From NCBI RefSeq assembly GCF_014066305.1, contig NW_023501042.1:992001-1056000 (forward strand): a DNA stretch of 64,000 bases. Direction: 5' to 3'. A program made the position numbers and the translations under genes. This document shows, in pieces, positions 50,101 through 63,764 of this stretch (within the stretch, counting starts at the first letter, position 1; each line of letters opens with the position of its first letter). The stretch comes from Letharia columbiana. Taxonomy: Eukaryota; Ascomycota; Lecanoromycetes; Lecanorales; Parmeliaceae. The notes beneath the pieces were generated by a model. It searched no databases and had not been told where the DNA came from. It worked only from the letters and a program-made list of their open reading frames with translations.

Positions 50101-52330
50101 TAGAAAATCTCTTCTATTATCTATATCGATCTATCGAAATAATATATCTAAAAAAAAAGTAAAATATATTTAAATAAAGTTTATATTAGAGGCGTAGAGA
50201 TATTATTATAAGAATATATTATATTAATTTAAATATTAGAAAGCTCTTCTATCTACGATATCTTCTTCTAAATATATTAAATTCTATATTCTTTAAAGAC
50301 TTATATATAATAAATAATAATATTCTTTTTTTCTACTATAGTATTTATATAGCGAGAAACTTACTTTATAATAATATTAAATAAAATTAAATATTAAATA
50401 AAGTAGCGATCTAATAGAGAGGATATTATTTATAAAATCTTCTTATAATCATCTATTATAATATAAGCTCGATAACTCTCTAGATCTATAAAATAAGATA
50501 TATAAATAATTTCTTCTTTACTAGATAGAAAAACTTTAAATATAATATAAATAGCTTATTACGCTAACGATAGTATTAAAATATTATAACTTTTTTTAAT
50601 ATAATATTTCTTTTTTTATATATTAAAACTTTTTATATTAAATTTTTTTTTTTAGTAATTTCTTTTATAAATTAAAGTACTTTAAATTATAGAATAAAAA
50701 GATTTTTATAATAATAATAATTTTTAAAATATTGTAATTTTTTTTAATATAATATTCTCTTTTTAGCTACTAAAACTTTTCGCGCTAAATATATTTTTTC
50801 TTTTTTTACTTATAAATAATTTAATTCTTCTTTTATACTTTATATCTATTTCTTAATTAATATATATTTTTCTTTATTTAAATTATTTAATAATCTTATT
50901 TATATTCTTAAGACTTAATATTATATTTTTTCTTTATTAAATAATATATAATATAAATAAATCGTTATCGAAGACTTCTATCTTTATTTAATTTAAATTC
51001 GCTTAGAAAAAATAATTCTATAAAGAATATTAATCTTATTATTAACTTTAATCTACTTATAATCTAATAAGATTAGAATAATATTATATTAATAATTAAA
51101 ATTAACTTCTACGCGAAGTATATAGCTATTAAACTAATATCTAAAATTAAATATAAATAAATTTTAATAATAATTAAATTATTATAATTAATGCTATTTA
51201 AAATATAATCTTTTATTTTAATAGCTAACTCTTCTTTCTTAATAGCTATAAAGATATTAATAAGACTATACTTTAAAATATTATATTAATATTTCTAATA
51301 TTAAATCTTAATAATATTAATTTAATTATTATATATTATATTATTATAATTAAAAGTAATATTATAATTCTAATATAGAATATAAATTAAATAAATTAAT
51401 AGAATATAATATCGCTATTATTATAATTAAAAAAAAATTAAAAATTTATTAATATATTACTTTTATTTATTTTAAAAATTTTAAGCGTAATAATTATCTT
51501 ATCTTTTTTAAATAAATAATATTAAATAATCTCTTATATAATAATTTTAAAATAGAAAATATATTTAAAAATAGCGAGTTATAGCACTTAAGTTATTTAA
51601 AATATAAATTTTTAATAAAAAAATTTAAAATTTAAAATAATATTAGAAAGTAAATAATAATATTTTATAATATTATAGTATATTTAAATATATATATTAC
51701 TCTATACTATAAGAATATAATTATAAAATATATTATTTCTAATAATTATATTATTTTTAAAAATAAAAATAAAAATAAATATATATATAAAATTCGTCTT
51801 ATTTATTATCTCTATATTAATTTAATAAAAAGATTTATTAAAAAAGTAGTAATTTAAATTAACTTTTAAGATATAAAAAAGATTTTATTTAGTAAAGAGA
51901 GCTTATATTAAACTTTAAACTTTATTTTTATTAATTTATATATATTTATTAAATCTAAATTAACTATAAAGATAATAAGAATATATTTAAAATATTTTAT
52001 TTTTTTAATTAATTTATTATTCTACTCTAAATTAAATATTAAAAAAAAAATTATATTAATTTTAAATAATAATTATTAAAGATATAATTTATAAAAGATT
52101 ATTAGCGCTAGAATATCTAGATTATAAATATATTATAAAGAATTTAAAATAATCTTTATAGTCTAATTAGTTTACTCTTAATAATTTATTTTTAATATTA
52201 TTATAATATATCTATAAAATAAATTATAAAAAGTCTAATATTATTTTATTTATATATATTAGATTATAATAATATTAAAAGTTTAACTTTATAAATTAAT
52301 AAGATATCTAACTCTTCTTTCTTTAATAGC
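47189..52330. repeat. RIP-degraded AT-rich block, unclassified
   Basis: 5.1 kb with stops in every frame, CpA depletion and surviving CpG. Long near-frames around 47,650-49,000 could be a decayed retrotransposon polyprotein, but I could not identify a conserved box securely. Sections at 50,570-50,900 and 51,400-52,000 are dominated by A/T runs. No gene is supported. Confidence 0.5.
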
Positions 52331-52935
52331 TTTTATTAGTATATATAATAGAATAAGATAGAGCTGAACTAGAAAACCTTGAATTTATATATGCAGCCAA
52401 TCATCAATTCGTTAGGTCTACGCTTTTTGGTTAGACACCGCGGGTAAACAAATTAGCGTCCGTAATTATTAAAAAAATAGGTATACATTATTAACATATA
52501 GAAAAACTTTTTTATTTTCTATTAACTTTTTGAGATTTTAAATTTTTAATTTTAGAGCGCAGTCTGGGCTTTTCGAATTTTTAAAAATTTTGAAATTTGA
52601 TCTTATAATTATTAAGGCGCAAGGAATTCGAATATCTCTCACCAGAGTTCGCTCGACAGCCGGACAGCCCTGATCAAAAAAAAACAGGTACACATTATTT
52701 AATTTTAGAATAACTTTTTTGTTTTCTATTAAAATTTTAAAATTTTTTATTTCAACTATAGAGTATAATGTGGGGTTTTAGATAAAAAAAGAATTACTAA
52801 ATTTGGTCTTATAGATATTTAAAGGTAAGGAATTCAGATACCGCTCACCAAAGATCGCTCACCAAAATTTACTCGACAGCCCCGATCAAAAAAAAATGAT
52901 TATGAATTTAATTCATAGGCCTTTACTTGTATTTT
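52331..52935. repeat. Best-preserved copy of the short AT-rich repeat family
   Basis: Starts near tatatataatagaataagat and ends near cataggcctttacttgta. It retains CpA/TpG at many places where other copies have TpA (for example gctcaccagagttcgctcga and gacagccggacagccctgat). It therefore approximates the ancestral sequence. Two internal head-to-tail halves both contain aaggaattc, cgctcacca and cgacagcc. Confidence 0.65.
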
Positions 52936-53419
52936 TATTATTTATTTATATATATAGACTTAATAATAATTATAAAAACCGCTATATAAAATAAATAATT
53001 ATTAATAAATTATAATAGAATATTTAAGTATTAAATTATATTTAATATTAAAGATTTTATTATTATTTAAAACTTCGACTTAGTTTAAATTAATAATATC
53101 TTCTTATATAAGCTCTTTAAGAGATATATTAAACTATTTACTAGAGTAATTATAATATAAAACTTTAAAGAATTAAAGCTTAATTTTATTTTTATATTTT
53201 TTTATTAAAAACTATTAAAGATAATATAGATTATTAAGCTTTTAAATATCGATATAAGAAAGTATTATATTTTATATATAAGTCGTAAAGAGTATAATAA
53301 TAAAATTAAAAGAGGCTTAAAGAGAGATAATTAAACTCTTTTATTAGATTATAATTATAATATTTAATTTATATAAATTAATAAATCTATTTTTAGATTA
53401 ATATACGAGTTAAATATAT
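52936..53419. repeat. AT-rich RIP-degraded sequence
   Basis: Stop-rich, CpA-depleted, without identifiable element boundaries. Confidence 0.45.
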
Positions 53420-56400
53420 TAAGATAGTATAAGATTCTTAGAAATCTTATTTCTAAGAAAGACGTTTCTTAAGTAGTAATAGTATTACTATTACTATTAA
53501 GATAGTATAAGATCCTTAGAAATCTCATTTCTAAGAAAGACGTTTCTTAAGTAGTAATAAAGATGATTCTTCTTCTATGAAATCTAATTGTCTAAATATA
53601 TCTTAATATTAAGCTATATTAAGCTATTAGCTACTAGCTTCTATTAAGTATATCTATTAAATATAATTTATAATATATATTAATAAGAAAGAAAGAAAGA
53701 TAGCGTTCTCGCTATACATCTGCAAATCTGAAAAGTTTCTACAAAATTTGAAATTGCTGATCGCGCGTATGTCGCGGAAATCACAAAATCCGCCGGATTA
53801 GCAAATCTGATTAGAATTTGTCTAAATTCCGCCGGTTTAGTAACTGTTCTAATCTTTTCTATCAGTTCTACTAGTTTAGCAGCAATATATATAAAAAAAG
53901 AAAAGTTCTAATAATCGACGTTGTGATGATAAGGTTCTATAATAACGAGTATCAACGTTAACTTAAATTTAATTATAGAATTAAATAATTTAATAAAATT
54001 AGTCGCGTGGGTGATACTCTAATATAGCGTATAATAATGCGTATATTAATAATAATATATATTAATGCCATATGTATATAGAATAATACTTAGAGTATAT
54101 TAGAGTATATTACGTAAAAATTTTGAAGTTACTAAAATTTTTTAAAGTTGCTAAACTAGTAGAACTAGCGGAAAGGGTTTAAATATAGATAAAGTCTACT
54201 AAATAGACTAAATCGTACTAATCGTGCGGACCCGGCGGAAATCGTACGGAAATTAATTTTTCAGATTTGCAGATATAAGTAAAGAGCGATTTATAAGAAT
54301 AAACTTTCTCCCTTTCCTTAGTAAAGTAAAGAAAGTTATTTCTTTAGATAAAGTATAGATTTTCTTTCTTTATATAAGTTAGGTAAGAACTTTAAGTAAA
54401 GAAAATTATTTCTTTATATAAAGTATAGACTTTCTTTCTTTATATAAGAATTATCTCTCTTAAAGAGGCGTTTTATTAAGTTAGAAGTTATATATTATAA
54501 CGAGTAGTAGAAGTAGTAAAAATATTCGATAGTAAAGTAAGTGGTAATAGTAGAATAGGCGAAGTTGAATTTTTAGAAATCGTTTAGACTAGTAATAGAG
54601 AAGTATAATTTTTCTTTTAAGGACGATCTAGTTTTCTAGCTTAATTCCCGGATAGTAATTTATAAAATAAGTGTTTTCTTAGCCGATAGTTATATAGTAG
54701 ACTACTTCTTTTCCCGACGATTTCTTATAAGATTAATAGAAATTCGGACGTCGTATTCTACTATAAGATCCTTTGCTTCTAAGAAAATATATAATAGATA
54801 TCAAGTATTATACTTCTTATTACTATTTTTTTAACATATTAGATATTTAATATTCTTTTTAATTTCTTATCTATTACTTAGTTTCTTAATTTCGAATAAT
54901 AGAAATCTAATAATAAGATTTAGATCTATTTATTCTTCTTCTTTCTCTATTAATTATAACGAATATAATTTTCTATAATAAAGATCTTTAGCTTAATTTA
55001 ATATCGATTTTAGTTATATTATAAATATTATTAGATAAATATATATAATATCTAGAAGATTTAATTAGTAAATAAAATTTTTAATTTTCTCTAATATTTT
55101 AAAGAATTTAATTCTCTAATTAGAGAGCTTAAGATTAATATTAAAAATAGAATATTTATAATATAGTCTTAAGTAAATTAATAATCTCTCGCGAAGATTA
55201 ATAACTTTATAGCTATTATTATAGCGAGTTTTTATTATAATATTAGCGAAAGTAATAGCATTATTAACTTTCTCGCGTTTAATAAAATATAATTAATTAA
55301 GATTCTCTAATAATAAGTCTATAAGTAATCTTAGAATATCTTTTATTCGAAATTATAGACGATTTTATTTAGTGTAAATCTTATTAATATAATTAAGTTA
55401 TTAAGATATACTTAAAAAAATAAAAATAGTTTAATTAGTTATTTATATTAGTAATAAAATAAAATTATAGAATAATCTTAATAGTCTAATTTATTCTTTT
55501 TAATTAATTATTTATTTAAGAGTAATAAATAGTCGAAGTTATTATAATAGTTTCGAGTTTCTTAAAAATAGTTTTTTAGAAGATATTTATAAACTTAGTA
55601 TTACGATTATTAATTATAATAATAAAAATATTTTAATTATAAGATATTAGAGTAATAAGTAAAGTATTTATTTAATTAATTATAGTCTATTTATTAAATT
55701 CCAATATAAGAAGTTTTCTTTTAAAGAACTTATATATTATAATAAGAAGTATTTTTTTATTTTTTTAGAAAGAAAGTATAATAATAAAATCTATTATTAT
55801 AATATAAAATAAAATTAATAGCGTAGAAATTAAATTAAGCTCGCTATAAATAAGATATTATTTAATTTAATTAAATTAATACTTTAGATAATATTTTAAA
55901 TAGATTTAAAGATATTTTAATAAGTCTTTAATATAGATTAATAGCGAGATTTTAATATAAATAGTATAAAAACTAATATAGAAACTCTAATTATATATTA
56001 ATTAAAAAATTTCTTACTATATAGATTTAGAAATATAAAATTATTTCTTATTAATATAATTAAGTATTATATTATAAATAAGATTACTATATTTTTAAAA
56101 GCGAAGTCTTTTTAATAAATTAAGTTACTTAAATAAGTTAAGAATCTTAATTTATTAAATATTCTTATTATACGCCTTAATAAGATATTTTTTAAAATTA
56201 TTATTTATTTCTATTAAAGTTATATAATAGACTAGAATTTCTTTAAGTAATACTATCTATTTATTTAGTTCTAGAATATTCTTATAAAAACTTTTTAGTA
56301 TTACTTATTTCTCTTTAAAATTTATATCTATTTAAAGTCTAGATAATATATTAAAAATAATATTTATTTTATTAGTCTTATAATATATAATAAGATTAAA

Positions 56401-57000
56401 TTTTAATAAGTATTAAGAAGTATAAATTAATTAAAGATTTAATTTATTAATAAATAATATAAAAAGCGTAGTTTATTAAGCGATCTAAATTATAGTAGAA
56501 TAATTAATATAAATTACTATCAATAATACTTCTAATACTTTAATTAGATATCTAATTTTATAAATTATTTAAATTATAATAATAATCTTAAGCTTTATAA
56601 ATTAATAATTATATTTTATAATATTAATTAATTTATTTAAAAATATTATAATTTATATATCTCCTCTAATAAAAATAAAGACTTTCTTTTTTTCTTATAT
56701 ATAATAAATTATAGTAGTGAATTTTTATACTTTAAAAGTATTAATATCGATATATAACTTTCGCTTTTAATAAAAGTATATTAAGAAGAAGAGCAAAATT
56801 TTAAAAAAAAATTAAAAAAAAAGAGCGGAAAAGTATTCTATAAAATTTTAAAAAGATAAAAATTTTTTATCTTTCGCTACTTCTATATACTCGTTAAGCT
56901 AACTTTTTATAATATAGTTATTTAGGCTTAGTAGCTATAAGATTTCATTATCTCAAATCATTAAACAAACTCCTTTTTTAAAAAAAACTAATAAAAAAAT
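53420..57000 (-). mobile_element. RIP-degraded Ty3/gypsy copy, minus orientation, 5'-truncated
   Basis: Sequence from about 53,420 to 56,950 is the reverse complement of the 3' half of the plus copy (about 60,760-63,745): LTR, integrase, RNase H and part of RT. Examples: gtataagatccttagaaatc at ~53,510 pairs with gatttctaaggatcttatac at 63,718, and the aatatcgatatataact region at ~56,740 pairs with that near 61,060. The LTR is interrupted by the ~560-bp DNA element at 53,717-54,275. The outer LTR end is duplicated (agtataagatycttagaaat at ~53,428 and ~53,508). All frames are destroyed. Confidence 0.7.
53717..54275. mobile_element. ~559-bp DNA element, copy 2, inserted in a gypsy LTR
   Basis: Same ends and interior as copy 1. 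The left flank is cgttctcgctata and the right flank taagtaaagag. The uninterrupted LTR copy near 63,530-63,560 (reverse complement gcgttctcgctataagtaaa) shows the empty site, so the insertion duplicated a TA. There is no coding capacity, so it is non-autonomous. Transitions relative to copy 1 (for example ctacgacgacgag versus ctataataacgag) show partial RIP. Confidence 0.75.
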
Positions 57001-57101
57001 ATTATATTAAATTAAAAAAAAAATAAAATAAAAAAAAAAAAAAATAATTTTTTTATAAAAAAAAAAAAAAAAAAAAAAATTTTTTTTTTTTTTATTTATT
57101 T

Positions 57102-57167
<66 letters not shown>

Positions 57168-57226
57168 TTTTATTAAAAAAAAAAAAAAAAAAAAAAACTA
57201 TTTCTTTTTATTAATAAAAAAAAAAA
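57001..57226. repeat. Poly-A / poly-T low-complexity tract at the junction of two gypsy copies
   Basis: About 225 bp made almost only of A and T runs, including an A-run of over 50, opposed by a T-rich stretch at ~57,080-57,109. It lies where the minus copy ends and the plus copy begins. It could be a genuine foldback junction or an assembly or sequencing artefact. Confidence 0.7.
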
Positions 57227-57239
57227 AAATCTAGAAGTA

Positions 57240-60200
57240 GAAAGATATACTTCGCTAGAGTAAGTAGATATCTCGCTTACTAGATCTCTAAGTAGTAATT
57301 CTTAAATTATAACTAACTTCGGAGATCTATAATATCGTTTATTAGAAATCTCAAATACTTTCGCTAATAAGATTATTTATTATTATAATAATAATAGAAT
57401 AGTAGACGAAGGATTCGAAGTAGACTCTTAAGCTATTAATATAAAAGCAATTATTATTAGTGCTATTAATCACTATGTAAAGAATTATTTAAATCTAAAA
57501 TCTTCTAACTTATTAGATTCGTTAGAAAATTCAGAAAATCCAGAAATATCAGATTAGAATACTATTAATAAAAGTAACAAACCCCGCTTTCTTAGTAGCG
57601 ACGTTAGATTTTTTAATCCTTTTTATAATAGTAAATCTTCTAATACAATAATAGATATAAAGTATATTGAGAAAAAAATCTATTTTTGAAATATTATTAT
57701 TTTTATTGATAGAATTAAAGATATTACGAGAGTTAAGAATATAGAGCTACTACGAAATAATCTATAGATCTATCTTCGAGATAAAGTACTCGAGTAATAT
57801 ATATATTAATTTATTAATAACGAGAAGCGTCTACTAACTTATAATAATAATATTAAAAAATAAAGTACTACTTTATTTAAGAGATTTAAATTTATTAAAG
57901 TATCGAGAATAGCTATTATTATTAAGAAACGATATATATTTAACGATATTATGAGATATTATAAGCTATATAAATATACTATAACTATTATTAAAATTAC
58001 TAAAATAGTAAAACTCGATAATAAGTATAATTAGCTTAATATTATTTAAAATAATCTTAATATCGAGTTTTAATCTAATATAGATTTATCTACTATTTAA
58101 ATTACGCTAAATTAATTTCTTATAATTATAAATATAAGAAAGAATTAATAGTAAATAAAGATTTTAAAAATAACGAAGCTTAGTTTAAGTAATACTTCTT
58201 ATATATTAAATCTATTTTATAGAGATAATTTTAATTAATATAATTAAGTAAGAGATATATCTAATTAATCTATAAACTCTAATTTTTAGAATTTTAATTA
58301 GTTATAATAATAATCTTCAGCTTTCTTTAATTAGTAGAATTATTAAATTTATAATTAATCTTAAAATCGTTAATTAGCTTATTAAAGTAACGATTCTATT
58401 TATTAAAACTATTCTTAAAGAGATATATAGTAAACACTATTAGCTTTATTAGTATAGCGTTAAATTACTATTAGTCTAAGTTAATACTAATAGCAAAACG
58501 CGTATAATTCTTATTAATCTTTTTAGTCTAGTTATATTTTATATTAATTTAAAGAAGTTTATTAGAATATTACTACTTAATCTTTTTAATTATAGAAGTA
58601 ATAAGCTTATTAAATCTTAATTAATAAAGTAAAGAAATTTGAGGATTCTTAGTGAGATCTAAGTTATTTAAAGGATTCTAATAACTTTCATAACGACTAT
58701 AATAAGAAGAATATCGAGAAATAAGAAAACGATTATTTTAGTTTTTACGAATTTTATAGAAATATAAAACCGAAGGTTAACTTTATCGACTCGCCGCTAC
58801 TAGAACACTCTTATTAGCGATATTATAAGAAGTTTAAATTTAGAAATAAGCTATTCTATTACCTCAGATAGTAGTACTAGAATCACGAGAATTTCGAGAA
58901 TTCTAAGAATCCCGAGAATTCTAAGAATCTCAAGTATACTATCGAAGTGGGTATCTATACTATCGAGATGGATCTTATATTTAAAATTATTAAGTCTACT
59001 ATCGTAGCACCGCCTAAATATAAATAAGAAATCACTTTTTATAGTTTCTAGTATATTAAGATAGATACTTATCTAAATCCGAATTCTTTCGATATAAAAG
59101 TTTATCTAGATTTTAAATATTCGATTACTCTCGAAGATTAAGCTTTACTAGCTTTCTTATTTAATTTCGAGAAATAAATTTAGAAGTAAATATCTTCTAT
59201 ATCGATTTAAGACTACGATAATAAGATTATAAATACTATAAAGTATATTCTTATAAATCTATACTTTCTAGAAAGTCTAGAAAGTATAGAAGAAGCTATC
59301 TTTATTAAGATATAGATAAAGATTTATTTAATAGATAACCTTAAAATTAATATATTAATTAAAATAAATATTCTTATATCGTATAAGTTTCTATTAAATT
59401 ATAAATTACAGTCTACTATTATAGATAATTATTAAAATATTAAGATCTCTATTTATTCTACGACGAAGCTTTATTTTTAAATTAAGCGAGTTATAAAAGT
59501 AAAGTCTATACTTATATTACTATCTAACTTTATAACGAATATCTTAATTAGCTATTATAATACGCTTTCTAATAATTATAACTATCTATTTAAACTCGAA
59601 TTCTTAACTTTTCTTAATAGAGAAAGCGATATCTTTATTTATATTATAAATTCCGCTATAACTTTTATATAAATAAGAAATTCTATAAAAGTATTAGTTT
59701 TACTTCTTAGAAATACGAGGCTAGACACTATAATAGAGTATATTATAAATAAATACTATTAAGTTTCTTATAAATTAGTAGACTTAATAGCTTATAGATA
59801 GCGTACTTTAGATCGATCGAAGATAGTAATCGTTATTATAGCTACGAATAATTCTATTAATATAAATTATACTACTATAGTAGATTCTAATCTCGAGTAT
59901 ATATTTTCAAATAATGTAATCATCTATAATAAGAATAAAGCTTATTATACTTTTAGCTCCGTTATAATAAAATTTAAAGATATTTTTATAGATTTAAAAA
60001 GTATTATAGATATTTCTAAAGAATAGTAAATATCGATTTTATTAAAGCTAGACGCCAAAATAAAGCTATCGAAAGTTTATTTTCTCGATTATAAAGATTA
60101 AGAAGTAGTTAATACTATTTTCGACAAGCTATAATAATAAGAAAAACTTTATTTCTTTATATAATTAACTTCTTATAGCTAACCTTACTTTGTAATTTAG

Positions 60201-63200
60201 CGAGATACGCTATAAAACTATAAGAGAAGAGTTATTATTAATATTCGAGGATTTAATACTATAATAGAAGATAATAACTATTTATTACTCTTATAATTAG
60301 ATATTATTATATTAATAGTAGAATATATCTATATTTCTATTATAGACGAAGTTATATAATTTTATTAATTTAGTATAAAGCTTTCTAATAGATATAAACT
60401 TATTATTATTAGTTATCGCGGTTAGAAAGAATTTAATATAGTATTTATAGAGTATAAGAAATCTCTATTATATATATAACGTTAGACGAATACTCTACTA
60501 TATTTACTTCGTGCTTTTATATATACTTTTATAAATAATATTATTATTTTTAGTAGAATCTTTTAGAAGTATAAATCTTATTTTTAATAGCTTTTTTAGC
60601 TATTATAAAAGAAATATACTTCTCTAATATTAATAAAATTCTTTTTGAAATTTTTATCTATAATACTACTAGAATAGCGCGTTAACTTTCTTAATATATC
60701 TATAATAGAGAAAAAGATTAAGATAATTATTATATTTTAGTTCTTATTAAGTCTTTATAATTTAAAGATCTTTCTTAGCTTAATAGAATAGCTAAGAAAC
60801 TCGATTTCTTGCTATATATAGCGTGCTTAATTATTATAGAAATAAAAGACTTCTCTTACTTAAGTAATAATAGCTAAGTCTACTATTTTCTTAGATTAAT
60901 CTAAAGTTACTTCTAAGAAATAACTTACTAGACTTATATATAAGCGAACTTCTATATAATTACGCTACGAATCGACTCGGGAAAAAATCTCTATCTTTTA
61001 GAATTTATAGAATGCTTTTCGCTTACTTTTCTTTCTAATATACTTCGATTAAAAGTAGAAGTTATATATTAATATCGATATTTTCAAAGTATAGAAATTC
61101 GCTATTATAGTTTATTATATGCGAGAAAAAAAAGAAATCTCTACTTCTACTAGAGAAGACGTATAAGCGATAATATTTCTAAGTAAATTAATTAATACTG
61201 CGAAATGTAACTACTAGTCTATAAAACTTAAGATCGCTACTATAATTTAAATAGTTTATAAAATTAAGTATTTAATTAAAATATTCGAAGTATTATTAGT
61301 AGTAATTTATATCGATTACTCTACTATAGTTTAGATCGCTTAATAAACTACGCTTTCTATATTATTTATAAATAAATTAAATCTTTAATTAATTTATATT
61401 TCTTAATATTTATTAAGATTTAATCTTACTATACGCTATAAGACTAATAAGATAAATATCGTTTTTAATATATTATTTAGACTTTAAGTAGATGTGAATT
61501 TTAAAGAAAAGTAAGTAATACTAGAAAGTCTTTATAAAAGTATTCTAGAACTAAATAAACGAATAGTACCGCTTAAAGAAATCTTAGTTTATTATATAAT
61601 CTTAATAGAGATAAATAATAACTTTAAGAAACGCCTTATTAAGGCGTATAGTAAGGATTCTTAATAAATTAAGATTCTTAACTTACTTAAGTAGCCCGAG
61701 CCTAACCTTTCGAAAGAACTCCGCTTTTAAAAATATAATAATCTTATTTATAATATTACGCTTAATTACGTTAATAAGTAAAAACTCTATATTTCTAAGT
61801 TTATATAGTAAGAAGTTTTTCAGCTAGTATATAATCGAAATTTCTATATCGGTTTTTATACTATCTACGCTAGAATATCGTTATTAATCTATATTAAAAG
61901 CTTATTGAAGTATCTTTAAACTTATCTAAAGTATTATTCTAAATATTAACTTAATTAAATTAAGCGTTATTCGACTTATAGCGAGCTTAATTCAATTTCT
62001 ATATCGTTAATTCCTTTTTATATTATAGTAATAAATTTTATTATCGCGCTTTTCTTCTAAGAAGATAAGAATATACTTCTTATCGTAACATATAAATTCT
62101 CTAAGAGAAAACTTCTTATATTAGAATTTAATAAATAAACTATCGTCGATTAAGCGAATACTTTATTTATTACTCTAGTATCTTATAATTAAAATATTTC
62201 TATCGCTATAATTAGCGACTATAATACTAAGTTTATAAGTATTTTTTAAAAAGCTATTTTCGAGAAGCTCGAAACTATTATAGCGATTTCGATTATTTAT
62301 TATCTCTAGATAAATAGATAATTAAAAAGAACGAATTAGATTATCGAGATTATTCTATAATTTTATCTTACTACTAATATAGATAACTAGTTAAGCGTAT
62401 TTTTATTTCTTTAAATATATCTTAATAACTTAGTTATATTAACGGGATTTATATTAAATAAAATCGCTTATAGATTTCGAGTATAAGACACTCTAGAGCT
62501 ACTAGTAGACTTATCGCTAGAGAATCTTAATTAATTATATCTTATTAAACGAGAAGAGATTAATAATATTATTACTTTCGTTAATATTATAATAAAAACT
62601 TGTTATAATAATAGCTATAAAGCTATTAATCTTCGCGAGAGATTATTAATTTATCTAAGGCTATATTATAATTACTCTATTTTCAATATTAATTTTAAGC
62701 TTTTTAATTAAAGAGTTAGATTATTTAAGATATTAGAGAAAGTTAAAAATCTTACTTATCGATTAGATCTTTTAAGTATTATATATATTTATTCTATAAT
62801 ATCTATAGTCTAATTAAAACCTGCTTTAAATTAATCTAAAGATTTTTATTATAGGAAATCATATATACTATAATTAGTAGAAGAAGAAGAAGAAGAGATA
62901 GATTTAGATCTTACTATTAGATTTCTACTATTTAAAATTGAGAAGCTAAGTAATAGATAGGGAATAGAAAGAAATATTAAGTATTTAATATATTGAAAGA
63001 ATAGTGATAAGAAGTATAATGCTTAATACTCTCTATATACCCTCTTAAAAGTAAAGGATCTTATAGTAGAATATGATACCCGAATTTCTACTAATTCTAT
63101 AAGAAATCGTCGGGAGAAGAAGTAGCCCGCTATACAAACACCGACTAAGAAGATACTTACTCTACTAAATCTCGAGATTTAGGCTGTTGCTACTAGAAAG

Positions 63201-63760
63201 CTAGAACGTCCTTATAAGAAAAATTATACTTTCTAAGAAAGATCTATTCGAACTATAATAAAAGCGCTAATTCCCGTAAAGAATATGATTATACCTTTGT
63301 CTACGTCACCGTCTACTTCGCTATTAAATCTTTCTTTAACTCCTACTACTTTTACTACTTCTACTATCTATCGTAGTATATAACTTCTTACTCAGTAAAA
63401 TTATTTTTATAAAAAGGATTTCTTCTATGAAGTAGGATTATACTACGAAAAGAAAGGTCTAAAGAAATAAATTTCTTTACTTATAATCTCTACCTAATTT
63501 ACCCGAAGAAATAAACTACTTTAAAAAAATAGGTTTCTTTACTTATAGCGAGAACGCTATCTTTTTTTTAATTATTGACATATATTATAAATTATACTTA
63601 TAGTAGAAGCTAGAGGCTAATAGCTTAGTATGGCTTAGTATATATATTTAGGCAACTAAATCTTATAGGAGAAGAATCATCTTTATTATTACTCAAGAAA
63701 CGCCTTTCTTAGAAATGAGATTTCTAAGGATCTTATACTACTATAACAATATAGAAGTTT
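57240..63760 (+). mobile_element. RIP-degraded Ty3/gypsy retrotransposon, plus orientation
   Basis: Read through stops, the + strand gives an ordered element. Gag-like sequence lies at ~57,590-58,200 (VRFFNPFYNS, then RIKDITRVKN, LRDKVLE*Y). Reverse transcriptase covers ~60,060-60,600, including KVYFLDYKD, FDKL, RVIINIRGFN, ISYRG and the YIDD box decayed to INNIIIFS. Integrase covers ~61,990-62,480, with TYKFSKRKLLI, AIISDYNTKF and TN*IIEI at the expected spacing. An LTR ends near 63,745. The many TAG/TAA at former CAG, CAA or TGG codons indicate RIP. The 5' LTR was not identified. A Ty3/gypsy call is secure from domain order (RT before integrase). Confidence 0.8.
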
Positions 63761-63764
63761 ACTT

